Shown here: in pieces, positions 39,561 to 51,000 of the stretch
Numbering within the stretch: position 1 is the first letter of the stretch
How the letters are laid out: every line of letters begins with the position of its first letter
Assembly: GCA_024734495.1 (NCBI GenBank)
Contig: JALMQS010000153.1
Location: 15,236,789-15,300,788, forward strand
DNA from: Forficula auricularia
Taxonomy: Eukaryota; Arthropoda; Insecta; Dermaptera; Forficulidae
Reading direction: 5' to 3'
DNA: 64,000 nt
Notes under the pieces: generated by a model
What the model saw: the letters and a program-made list of their open reading frames with translations, nothing else
Databases searched by the model: none
What the model was told of the DNA's origin: nothing
Translations under genes and position numbers: made by a program

Positions 39561-42451
39561 ATTTCAAAGGGATATTTTCAAATGTGAAAATTTCAATAAG
39601 ATTAATTATTCGCAAGTCACTTTTTGATATTTCTATTGTAAAAATTGAATTACTCGATTATTATTATTTATACCTTGTATTAGATTTCGATAATTCCTAT
39701 CAATTAATATTTGTTTAACTTAGTAAGAATTTAGAATGACATTATTTTTCTTTCTTCAAATTTACCATATTTCAAAGGGATATTTTCAAATGTGAAAATT
39801 TCAATAAGATTATTCTCAATTCACTTTTTGATATTTCTATTGTAAAAATTGAATTACTCGATTATTATTATTTATACCTTGTATTAGATTTCGATAATTC
39901 CTATCAATTATTATTTGTTTAACTTAGTAAGAATTAAGAATGACATTATTTTTCTTTCTTCAAATTTACCATATTTCAAAGGGATATTTTCAAATGTGAA
40001 AATTTCAATAAGATTATTCTCAATTCACTTTTTGATATTTCTATTGTAAAAATTGAATTACTCCATTATTATTATTTATACCTTATATTAGATTTCAATA
40101 ATTCCCATCAATTATTATTGGTTTAACTTAGAATAAATTTCGAATGAAATTATTTTTCTTTCTTCAAATTTACCATATTTCAAAGGGAAATTTTCAAATG
40201 TGAAAATTTCAATAAGATTATTCGCAAGTCACTTTTTGATATTTCTATTGTAAAAATTGAATTACGCGATTATTATTATTTATACCTTGTATTATGTTTG
40301 CGTGTATTAGATTTCAATAATTCCTATCAATTATTATTTGTTTAACTTAGTAAGAACTTCGAATGAAATTATTTTTCTTTCTTCAAATTTACCAAATTTC
40401 AAAGGGATATTTTCAAATGTGAAAATTTCAATAAGATTATTCGCAAGACACTTTTTGATATTTCTATTGTAAAAATTTAATTACTCGATTATTATTTATA
40501 CCTTGTATAATGTTTTCGTGTTTTAGATTTCAATAATTCCTATCAAATATTATTTGTTTAACTTGGAAAAAATTTCCAAAGAAATTATTTATTTTTTTTC
40601 AAATTTACCATATTTCAAAGGGATATTTTCAAATATGAAAATTTCAATTAGATTATTCGCAAGTCACTTTTTGATATTTCTATTGCAAAAATTGAATTAC
40701 TCGATTATTATTATTTATACCTTGTATTATGTTTGCGTGTATTAGATTTCAATAATTCCTATCAATTATTATTTGTTTAACTTACTAAGAATTTCGAATG
40801 AAATTATTTTTCTTTCTTCAAATTTACCATATTTCAAAGGGATATTTTCAAATGTGAAAATTTCAATTAGATTATTAGCAAGTCACCTTTTGATTTTTCT
40901 ATTGCGAAAATTGAATTACTCGATTATTATTATTTATACCTTGTATTAGATTTCAATAATTCCTATCAATTATTATTTGTTTTTATCTTAGAAAAAATTT
41001 CGAATGAAATTATTTTGCTTTCTTCAAATTTACCATATTTCAAAGGGGTATTTTCAAATGTGAAAACTTTAATATTAATAATTATTCGAAAGTCACTTTT
41101 TGATATTTCTATTGTAAAAATTTAATTACTCGATTATTATTATTTATACCTTGTATTAGATTTCGATAATTCCTATCAATTATTATTTGTTCAACTTAGT
41201 AAGAATTTAGAATGAAATTATTTTTCTTTCTTCAAATTTACCGTATTTCAAAGGGATATTTTCAAATGTGAAAATTTCAATAAGATTATTCGCAAGTCAC
41301 TTTTTGATATTTCTATTGTAATTGAATTACTCGATTATTATTATTTATACCTTGTATTAGATTTCAATAATTCCTATCAATTATTATTTGTTTAACTTAG
41401 AAAAAATTTGGAATGAAATTATAAATTTACCATATTTCAAATGGGTATTTTAATTTGTGAAAATTTCAATAAGATTAATTATTCGCAAGTCACTTTTTGA
41501 TATTTCTATTGTAAAAATTGAATTACTCGATTATTATTATTTATACCTTGTATTAGATTTCAATAATTCCTATCAATTATTATTTGTTTAACTTAGTAAG
41601 AATTTAGAATGAAATTATTTTTCTTTCTTCAAATTTACCGTATTTCAAAGGGATATTTTCAAATGTGAAAATTTCAATAAGATTATTCGCAAGTCACTTT
41701 TTGATATTTCTATTGTAAAAATTGAATTAATCGATTATTATTATTTATACCTTGTATTAGATTTCAATAATTCCCATCAATTATTATTTGTTTAACTTAG
41801 AAAAAATTTCGAATGAAATTATTTTTCTTTATTCAAATTTACCATATTTCAAAGGGGTATTTTAAAATGTGAAAATTTCAATAAGATTAATTATTCGCAA
41901 GTCACTTTTTGATATTTCTATTGTAAAAATTGAATTTCTCGATTATTATTATTTATACCTTGTATTATCTTTTCGTGTATTAGATTTCAATAATTCCCAT
42001 CTATTATTATTTGTTTAACTTAGAAAAAATTTCGAATGAAATTATCTTTCTTTCTTCAAATTTACCATATTTCAAATGGGTATTTTAATGTGTGAAAATT
42101 TCAATAAGATTAATTATTCGCAAATCACTTTTTGATATTTCTATTGTAAAAATTGAATTTCTCGATTATTATTATTTATACCTTGTCTTATAATAATTCC
42201 CATCAATTATTATTTGTTTAATTTAGTGAGTATTTCGAATGAAATTATTTTTCTTTCTTCAAATTTACCATATTTCAAAGGGCTATTTTCAAATGTGAAA
42301 ATTTCAATAAGATTAATTATTCACAAGTCAATTTTTAATATTTCTATTGTAAAAATTGAATTACTCTATTATTATTATTTATACCTTGTATTATGTTTTC
42401 GTGTATTAGATTTCAATAATTCCTATCAATTTGTATTTGTTTGTATTTAAA

Positions 42452-42665
42452 CAACCAGAGATTTCCAAATAGACACAAACAAAGTTTTACCTAACATCAA
42501 TATAAATAACATGTTAAAAATTACTATATATACAACATATTCTTTTAGTACGACGAGATTTACCAGCCAAGATAATATTTTTTCAAAATTATTTTCTCAT
42601 AGTGGAATATATCATGATTTTGATTCCATTTTTTTTTTCGGGTTGCGAAATTTTGAATATTTGTA
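42452..42665 (+). repeat. Flanking repeat, right copy (inside end of satellite 2)
   Basis: Partner of 37472-37690 in the same orientation. Three further degenerate satellite-2 monomers follow it to 43200. Confidence 0.65.
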
Positions 42666-43249
42666 TTTTTTTGATAAGAATAATTATTGGTAAGTCACCT
42701 ATTGATATTTCTATTGTAAAAATTGAATTTCTTGATTATTATTATTTATAATTAGAATATATCTTGTATTGTTTTCGTATATTAGATTTCAATAATTCCT
42801 ATCAATTATTATTTGTTTAACTTAGTAAGAACTTCGAATTAAATTATTTTTCTTTCTTCAAATTTACCATATTTCAAAGGGATATTTTCAAATGTGAAAA
42901 TTTCAATAAGATTATTCTCAAGTCACTTTTTGATATTTCTATTGTATTAATTCTATTACTGTATTTTATTATTTATAATATATTTTCTATTATGTTTTGG
43001 AGTAGGTATTAGAATTCACTAATTTCTATCTCTTATTTGTATAGCTTAGTAAGAATTTAAAATGAAATACTTCATTTTTCTTTCTTCACAAGTTTACTAT
43101 ATTTCAAAGGGTTATTTCCAAATGTGAAAAAATATTTTTTAAGATTAATTATTCGCAACTCACTTATCAATATTTTATTGTAATAATTCGGAATTTCAAT
43201 CTAAGTATTTTTAAATTATTGAATATCTTGTTCTTTTACTTGAAAAGAC

Positions 43250-43345
43250 AGATTCGCAGCCTTGATTTACGCAGCCTTGTAAAAGATCTGATAAATAGGT
43301 TGCCTATATTCAGGCGTCCCCAGTAGACAGATTAAGGATTTCTCT
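43250..43345 (+). repeat. Dispersed ~95 bp repeat, copy C
   Basis: Same family as 2546-2640: 'gatttacgcagccttgtaaa', 'tattcaggcgtccccagtag'. In this copy the frame shared by copies A and B has a stop after FRRPQ, so any coding potential is lost. Confidence 0.6.
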
Positions 43346-43379
43346 TAAGAAATTAAAAACTTAAACTTAAAATTAAAAC

Positions 43380-43470
43380 TTTAAACGACAGACAAGCCCC
43401 CTTGATTTACACTTGTAAAAGAACTGGTAAAGTGGTTACCTACATTCAGGTGCCCCCATTAGATTCTTCA
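43380..43470 (+). repeat. Dispersed ~95 bp repeat, copy D (decayed)
   Basis: A tandem neighbour of copy C, shorter and more diverged: 'cttgatttaca', 'cttgtaaaagaactggtaaa', 'cattcaggtgccccca'. Copies C and D lie about 130 bp apart, so this is the only place where the family is in tandem. Confidence 0.5.
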
Positions 43471-43739
43471 GAAATTAAAATATAAAAATAATATTTAAAC
43501 GTTGTGTTTCAGGGTAGCTTCATTAATTGAATTGAATTATTATTTATCGATCTGTACATTGTTTAAATGTTATATATTTTTTTAGAAGTTTACCTTACAT
43601 TAAAAAAGATGTCATCGAAATTTTTAATATTATCTAACATAATTCGGGAGTTGAATTTAAAATTATTTTTAAATATATTGAAAAATATAAAATTAAGTAA
43701 ATATTTTTTGATATTATCATTTCAGTAATTTCTAGTTAA

Positions 43740-45440
43740 ATGTTTTTTTTTTTTTTTTTTTTTTTGGTCGAAAAATAACTGTTTTAGCACCGTAAGGGGT
43801 CTTTTTAAATCATAATAAAATCAATTAAATTAGTTTAATTTTAGTTGTTCGCATGTTGTAATAGATGTTTTATAGAATCGTCAAATTATTTCATGACTAG
43901 TTTTCTATTTATATATTATACTACAAATTAAGGGTATCGTTAACAAACGAATATTTTCTTAAAGCGAATAAAAGGACCAAAATATAGATAATTTTATGTA
44001 TATATTTTATAGAATATTTTATATTTATTTATACATCCATTTAAAAGATAATTACGAATGTTTTGACCTGTACATAAATCTTATTTTTCAATGTTTTCAA
44101 ATTGTTTATAAAATAATAAGCAATAATAATAGACACCCGGAGTTATAAGGGGTATAAAATTCGATTTATAAACCCATAAGATCAACTCAGAATTCGCAAT
44201 AAAAAATAAATAAGGTCATCGTATGTTTTCATATTACCAAAAGAAAATATTTATAAAAATTAAATTTAAAATTATTTAAAATATATTAATCATATTTTTT
44301 AATAATATCAATATATTTGGTCAGATTCAATGTATAAAAATGTATTCATTTTTTTAAACAAAATTAGTTTTTTATATTCTCGATCATTTAGGAATATACC
44401 ATATAGAGTATACCTATATTTTTCTCTTATTGTTCTAATAAATTTTTTGATGGGATAATATATTTACGTTTTATCCTAGCTCTAAAGGATATTTTTTAAA
44501 CACGATATAAACTTAATTTATAACCAATAAAAGTAATTCGTTTAATTTTTAGTTGTTCGCATGTCCTATTAATGTTAGCAGGGATAATAATGGAATCTAA
44601 AAATTGTTTCATGCCATGTTTTTCTATTTATATTCTATTTATTAAGGCAACAAACGAATAATTACCAAAGTAATAGGAATTTGATGGAATATTATTTTAT
44701 ATTTATTTATTATATTTCCTAATAATATAGGGTGAATATCTTATAAATGAATGTTAGCTTATCATTTATACTAACAATCCAACAGTTTTTTTTTTATTCT
44801 TGTTTAAGAATTTATGTATTTATATTTAGTTATTTTATTATTTTGTTTTGTTACACTGAACTATTCAAATTTTTATTTCGAATTTGAAATATATATTAGA
44901 TTCTTTTTGAACCTATTCATAAATATTATAATTTAATAACTTTTGAAATCGTTTATTTGATACAAAACTATACGTACTATAGACTATAGTAGTTTACCTT
45001 AGCTCCAAGGAGTATTTTTTAAATGCGATATAAAATTAGATTTATACGCAAACTATTATATTAATTCAGAATTAATACGCAATAAAAAATATAAACGTGG
45101 TCATCGAAATTGTTTTCATATTTTCAAAAGAAAATTCTATCTAATAAAAATCCTACTATAAAATATATTCAATATTTCTAAAATTATAAAAAAATATTTT
45201 TAAAAAATATAATCTTTCGGTACTTTTGGTCATTTTCAATAGCCAAAAATTTGTTGATTAATTTTTAAGAAAATATTTGTATATTTTTACTATCATGTTA
45301 TTTTTTCTAGTTTTCAATGTTTTTTTTTTTATTTTTACCGATAAAACTACCACCGTTTTATCTGAGCTCTAAGAGGAATATTTTAAATGCGATATAAAAC
45401 CAGATTTATAACCTATATAAGATTAATTCGTTTCATTTTA
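43740..45440. repeat. Diverged satellite-1 relatives right of satellite 2
   Basis: After a poly-T run (about 43743-43766) at least four diverged units carry 'agctctaa.gg.tatttttta', 'gcgatataaa' and 'agttgttcgcatgt', parallel to 'ttctaaggggtgttttt', 'cggataaaat' and 'gatgttcgcaagt' of satellite 1. They lie near 43790-43890, 44145-44220, 44475-44580, 44998-45080 and 45363-45440. Satellite 2 is therefore embedded between satellite-1-type DNA on both sides. No gene was seen. Confidence 0.6.
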
Positions 45441-45449
45441 AATGAAATT

Positions 45450-46440
45450 TAAATTCAACGAACATCATCAATAATCTGCATAAAATGGCCACAATGTTTC
45501 CAAAGGAACGTTCAGTTTTGTTCAATTGCAGAACAACAACTGGATAGCATAAATGTCTCCAGAATATTTATCATACCATTCTTCAGGATCCTAAGAACAC
45601 AGTATTATAAATGAAGATATATTATTGGTAATTTAAATTATCTCTTTATAACAGGAAGTCACTTTTCCTTATTTATTTTAAATCACCACACACTACTGAA
45701 ACCTAGTATATTTACTGATTTAATCCACATTATCCTGATAATAACACCAAGTAGAGAATATTTATCACTTCATTGAAGATGCCTGTCTCAATGGATATTA
45801 TCAAAATTGTTATACCGGATTTTTAACAAGTCAGCCCCAAGCTCAATACCATTCCTGCCAAACAAAGGACTAATAGATCCAAAAAGTGATATTGAATATT
45901 CAACTGTTCTGTGTCAACAGTGTCTGTTTCTGATAGAAATTGTTTTTCAGGTGTTGACCAACATCTGCTGAAATTTTTCCAAGAAAGGTCCAGTCTGAAT
46001 CAGTCATGCGGGCTGGAAGCTGAGAACACAGCTGAAGGAGAGTTGTCGGCCAAAGAGGACTGCACTGTTTGGGCACAGAAAAGGCCAGAAAAGACACTGG
46101 GGTGGGTGGCAGTGCGGTGGGTACCAAGCGTCACCATAACAACAGACCAGCAGAAGCAAGTGGGAAAATATTGTCACTGAGAGATTGTCATTTCCTGGTT
46201 ACTGGGGACATTTACAAAGAAGCAGTCCTGTCACTGTTCAGCAGCAGTCGGTCTAGAGCCAAAACTGTTGCCCCAGCCAGGCTCAGACATGCTGGAGGGC
46301 TGACAGGAGGTGCCACTTTCATATTAGCTGTCTTTGGTCACAGTACTTGCACAAGAGAGACACATTGAAATGCCTGCTCACCCCCAGGCAGCATTATTTT
46401 ACACCAAAGGTGGATTGAATCCAGCATGTGTTCTTTTGTT
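45450..46440. other. CpG-depleted, GC-richer block of unknown origin
   Basis: Composition changes abruptly near 45,450, and the right half (45,900-46,430) is roughly 45-50% GC. Counting 45,481-46,440 gives 7 CG dinucleotides in 960 bases, with many TG and CA, whereas RGS exon 2 (51,676-51,851) has 18 in 176. Open frames of 75-99 codons on both strands overlap one another and show no family resemblance, so I do not call a gene. No tail, terminal repeat or target duplication was recognised. It could be an old, formerly methylated sequence, a transferred or transposed vertebrate-like segment, or a misassembly. Confidence 0.6.
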
Positions 46441-46706
46441 GTTGTTTGTTTTAATTATTATGTATATATAAACTACAAGCAAGAAGGAGAAGTAAATAGA
46501 TTTCAAATTTTTTGCCTTTTAAAAATGTTCCGTTTCAAAAAGTTGCCAATTTTGTTTATAAAACAAACGAGATATCGAATAGGAAAAAAATACTGTATTG
46601 GTAGAACAAGTTATTTGAAAAGCGACAAATAAAAATAAAAAATAAAATACCAAGAGGGACAAAAAGGCAAAGTTATTGATCTTTTTAGAATTGGTTGCGA
46701 CATATG
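46440..46706. other. AT-rich spacer, no gene seen
   Basis: AT-rich DNA between the CpG-depleted block and the hAT element. A 68-codon open frame here has no recognisable domain. It holds nothing else I can identify. Confidence 0.4.
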
Positions 46707-47725
46707 TTTAAGATCAGCGGTTTCCAAACAAATGGGGGAGGTGACATATTTTCAAATTTAAAAAAAATTATTATTATGACATCATATAAACTTCAAATCA
46801 TATAGTATTGAGTTATTTAAAAATCAATATATTTCTTTTAAACATAAGGTACTTTTATGGGTGTAAAAATTTAGAAAAAAAAAAATATTTAGGAATAATA
46901 TTTGATAAAGAATTCAAGTTCAATTTAGTGATAATTTCAAGCCCAAATTCTTTAAGTACTTATTTTATCAAAATTACCGAATTATTTCATATGAATCGGG
47001 ACGTTTTTACAAAACAAGGGGGTTAATATAGATTGAAAAAAAATTTGTCAAATTTTTTCTTGAAAAAAATAAATATTTTTGATAAATGGATTTTTTTCTC
47101 CTCGACATTAAACAAAGGTTTCACTAAAAATAGTAAATTAGGAAAGAGCTAGCTCTAGCAAAAAGGACATTTTTACAAGTGATAATTTTATTTATTACTC
47201 AAAATAATTATATTTCAAATATATATTCAATTTTTTAAGTGAAATAATAAGATTTTATCAAAATATTTTAAAAATTTTCTGATTAGAAGAAAAAATATAT
47301 TTTTGTGTTATCAATTTTTATAATAAATAATATGAGCATTATATAATTTAAAAAAAATATTTAAATAAAATACCAAATTTAAGTAATTGATTATATTGGC
47401 CAATAATTTATCAATTCAAAATGTCCAAAGAACAAGGTAAAATTTGTTTGGATAAATAATTTGAAAATAAAAAAAATCAAATAAATTTTTTATAATATTT
47501 AACTTTAAAAGTAAATAATTAAAAACTATTTTAAATCTATTTCTGCGCAAGAAAAAAATATTTATATAATTCTTAAATTGAGATCAAATTCGAATGAAAA
47601 TTTTGGTTACCAAAAAATAACTAACAAGTAGAAGATTTTTCTGGACTATTTTCAATATAAGTTGAAAAATGGCTTAAGTAGTAAATGGAGTAGTTAAAAA
47701 AAGCTTGGAAACCACTGTATTAGAT
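46707..47725. mobile_element. Non-autonomous hAT transposon, ~1.0 kb
   Basis: The ends are imperfect inverted repeats: CAGCGGTTTCCAAAC at 46715 and, read from the other end, CAGTGGTTTCCAAGC ending at 47717. This CAGNGGTT..CCAAC form is typical of hAT superfamily termini. The flanking 8-mers TTTAAGAT (46707-46714) and TATTAGAT (47718-47725) agree at 6 of 8 positions, fitting a decayed 8 bp target-site duplication. The interior is AT-rich with only short unrelated frames; no transposase (RNase-H core or hAT dimerisation region) is visible, so it would have depended on an autonomous relative. It ends about 100 bp before the first RGS exon, in the intron. Confidence 0.82.
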
Positions 47726-47824
47726 GATATTAATAATATTATATTAAATGCAAACGAATTCTGTTTTAACAACTGAATATGTAGAGGAAATGATCTGAAA
47801 TGTGGTATTGTTTTGCTTGTGCAG

Positions 47825-48019
47825 GTTCGATTGGCCAAAGAGCGCAAAAAAGGGGACAAGATAGTGCACGACAGCCAAGAGCGGGCGTATTGGCGAGTGC
47901 ACAGGCCTCCTCCAGGTTCGACCAGCAGCCTGGAGCCTGCTCCAGTGCCCTCCAGGGCACGAGGGGTCCAGCCCCAGACATACAAGAAGAAACGCTCTGA
48001 GAGTGACCTACGCAGGGAG
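47825..48019 (+). CDS. RGS7: R7-family RGS protein (RGS6/7-like), internal exon 1 of 3 seen: pre-GGL linker
   Basis: A 65-codon exon with an acceptor 'ttttgcttgtgcag' just before it and donor GTAAGC after codon GAG; both ends are phase 0. The start (residues 1-35 of the exon, with DKIVHDSQERAYW and VHRPPPG) matches the R7 RGS stretch that in human RGS7 contains DSQERAFW and VHRPVPG, just after the DEP/DHEX part. A proline/serine-rich linker follows, then KKKRSESDLRRE, which begins the first GGL helix and joins in frame to the next exon. R7 RGS proteins are intracellular GTPase activators for Gi/o-alpha and are held with G-beta-5 and membrane anchors at neuronal membranes. CpG and GC are far above the surrounding intron. 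The upstream exons (DEP/DHEX) are not in the window. Confidence 0.92.
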
Positions 48020-51000
48020 GTAAGCAACCCTTAATCCGAAAAATAAACAGCCCCTTTGGAATAGATAGTTGGTATCGGAGAAAATGTGTCGATAAAACTG
48101 GCCATTTTGTTAATGGATTACAAGTAGAAAATTATTTCATTTAATGCAATATTTAGGGATAATTAGTTTAGGATCAATTTTTTTACAAGATTTTATTTAA
48201 TATAAAATTAATAAGGGTGTCAATAAGATTGAAAATACATTCTAAAAATCTAAATTAGTTTTTACAAGATATATTTAGGCCAAAATAACTTGGAATTGAA
48301 TATTCGTAATTGAAAATTTTTAATAATGTTGCTATTAGAAAGATCGAAAATATAAAATTAATAAAGTAAATAGATAAAGTAAATTAGTAAAGTAAAAATT
48401 CGAAAATAATACATCCCACAATATGAAAATATATTTACAAGATATATGATATTTAAGCCAAAATAATTGTGATAAATGAGTATATTTTTAATTTACGTAA
48501 TTAATAAGGTTGCTATTAGGAGGAATGAAAAAATAATATTAATAAAGGTGGCAGTAATAAAATAGAAAATACATCCCACAATCCAAAAATCCAAATTAGT
48601 TTTTATAAGATATCTTTAGGCCAAAATAATTAGAAATTGTTTTTTTTTAATTTACCTAATTGAAAATTTCTAATAAGGTTGTTATTAAGAAGTTCGAAAA
48701 TATCTTGATAATTTAAAAAAAGTTAGTTACGAATACCAAAATTATTGAGAATTTAATTTTTATTTTAGTATACGAAATTCGAAAAAAATAAAATAGAGTG
48801 CATATAATGATTAATTATTATTAAAAGATATATTTGGACCAAAATAATTAGTTTTTTATTTTTAATATATGAAATTCAAAAACTTTAATAAGGATGCTAG
48901 AAAATTTAAGATCGAAAGTAAATGCTAAAAGCTAAAAATAAATCAAATTGGTTCTAAGGTGATATTTTAAGAAAAATAAAGATGTGAATTGAACTTTTTT
49001 AAAAAAATAAATAAATAAATAAAGTGCCTTTTAAGATCGAAAATAATGCATTTTAAAACTACCTATTTACAAAGTCTTATGTACGAAATAAAGCCTACTA
49101 TCTTGTGATATCAAATCAATCAAATCTATCAAAGTGATATTTAGGCCAAAATAACTGAAGGGATTTTATTTTTTAATACAAAATTGAACAATTTTTATAT
49201 ATTTATAAATTTTTATAAGGACGCTCATTAAATTGACTGAATAAATTCATTTTAATTTAACCTTTTCAAAATAATTTGCGTTATAAATCTAGTCATTAAA
49301 ACATTCAATACATATTACTTAAATGTTATAAAATGAAAATTTAGGTAAAACCTAGAATATTTTGAATAAATCAAATTCTAAGTCTGTACCCCCTAGTTTA
49401 AAATTAGCAACAAGGAATTATAAAAATCAAAATTTGAATGATAATATTTACTTTAAAAAAATATAGATTTATTTTGTATTCAATCAAATAATGTATAATA
49501 AATTGAAGCAAATAGTTCAAATTAAATTAAGAAACATAATTATCAAGTTAGTAATTAGCAAAATCTCATTTTCCTGCCTTCATAATTAAGAAAAGGAAAA
49601 TTTGAAATAAGGTCTAAAATTGATTTTCAGCAATAGAGTAATTCTGTGCCTTCATAATTATTTTTAAATCAAAATTTTGTTTACGAATACCATATCTAAA
49701 AAATAGTGAGTAAATAAAATAAAGTGAGTGAGATCATCATCTGAGTGTTGAATGAATTTAAAGGAGAAAATAATTATATTTTATTTCTATAAATTAATTA
49801 ATACAATTTTGAATTATATTTATATTTCATCATTTCTTTCAAATTTAATTTCTTCTGTTTCCAAATTAAGTAGTTTTTCAATTAAGACTTCAGCTAACTC
49901 TAATAGTTAAATCAAGAGTTTATTCTGGGTAGAAATTTCCTAATAAAGAGCTAAAAAATAAAATTTAAAAAAAAAACGATGCATTAATATATCTACGAAA
50001 AAAAATACTATCGTATTATTTTAGATTTTAGTATATATTTATAACTAAAATAGATTAAATAATAATATATGTAGCTGCCAATAGTTTTGAATTGAAACGA
50101 AGTTTAAAAAAAAATTATAAACTATAATATGTTCAGTTCAGAATTCGTTTGCATTTATAATATTAGAAATCATCCAAATGATATGCCACGAACTATTCGT
50201 TTGTCGGAATAAATTATTAGATATGTATTTACAATTTGACGAGGAGTAAGTAATAGTATTAAAAATTGCCATGTGATAATACGGATAGTTTACAAAATGA
50301 AAATGATCATTTGTTAATACGTTCAAATATTCAAATTTGAGTTTATTTTATTGTGAGAGAAACTTCGAAAAACATGCAAATAAGCCATAGAAAGGGTGAC
50401 TAGGCTAGACATGAGTATTTTTTATAGTTAAATAGGTTAATTTAAAAAAAATTTAAGATTGAATTGTCAAGATACGAACCTTTGGATTAAAAAAAGGATC
50501 AAAAGTTAATTTTCCCTGGATCAGCTCCAAAACTAATTATCCTTACATCTTCTTTTTTTCATTCGTTTGGTAAAATTAATCTAACTCTTTTAGCTTTCTA
50601 TTTTTTACTTTTTTTCTTTTGCAATTTTTTTTTTTTGATTTTTTTTTTTGTATAACTAATGGTTTTTTTTCTTTTGTACTTTTTTTATACTTTTGTATTT
50701 TTTTTTTTTTTTTTTTTTTAACAAAGCTAAAACTTATCTAATCTAAAATATTCCTGAAAAATCTAAGTTGGGAAAATTGGTTGTTTTTTTATCTCTCCAC
50801 GAAAAAAAAGAAAACTTTAAAAAATTCATCATTTTTTAAAAAAATTTATATTTATTGAAACTATATATTTTGGTTATTAATATTTTTGCATTCAATAATA
50901 CATTTAATCTATCAATTAAAAAAAAATTATCACGAACACCAGTACACCACACACATGGCATTTAATAAAATAAAATTGATTTTTCTCACAGAGGAGAATA

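Larger units (their letters stand above)
37895..43200 (+). repeat. Satellite 2: tandem array, ~205-220 bp monomer, ~24 copies
   Basis: The block 'attcgcaagtcactttttga' recurs near 37914, 38124, 38347, 38569, 38770, 38983, 39197, 39402, 39610, 39811, 40017, 40221, 40440, 40659, 40876, 41085, 41293, 41486, 41691, 41895, 42118, 42322, 42690, 42910 and 43150. Each monomer then has 'tgtaaaaattgaattactcg', 'ttataccttgtatta', 'gatttcaataattcctatca', 'ttgtttaactta', 'tttaccatatttcaaaggg' and 'gtgaaaatttcaa'. Copies in the middle are much closer to one another than satellite-1 copies, and the edges are eroded, as expected of unequal exchange. Small open frames inside are chance. The repeat at 42452-42665 interrupts the right end. 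Confidence 0.92.

Noticed and set aside
40554..42450. Open frames of 63-78 codons in satellite 2
   Set aside because: They are the same tandem repeat read in a chance-open frame; neighbouring monomers with nearly the same sequence are closed.
37895..43200. Regular repeats as a CRISPR array
   Set aside because: The repeats are over 200 bp with no unique spacers, in eukaryotic DNA. They form a satellite.
45900..46368. Overlapping 75-99 codon open frames on both strands as a gene or missing upstream RGS exon
   Set aside because: No resemblance to DEP, DHEX or any family I know. The frames overlap on opposite strands and simply reflect the GC-richer composition.
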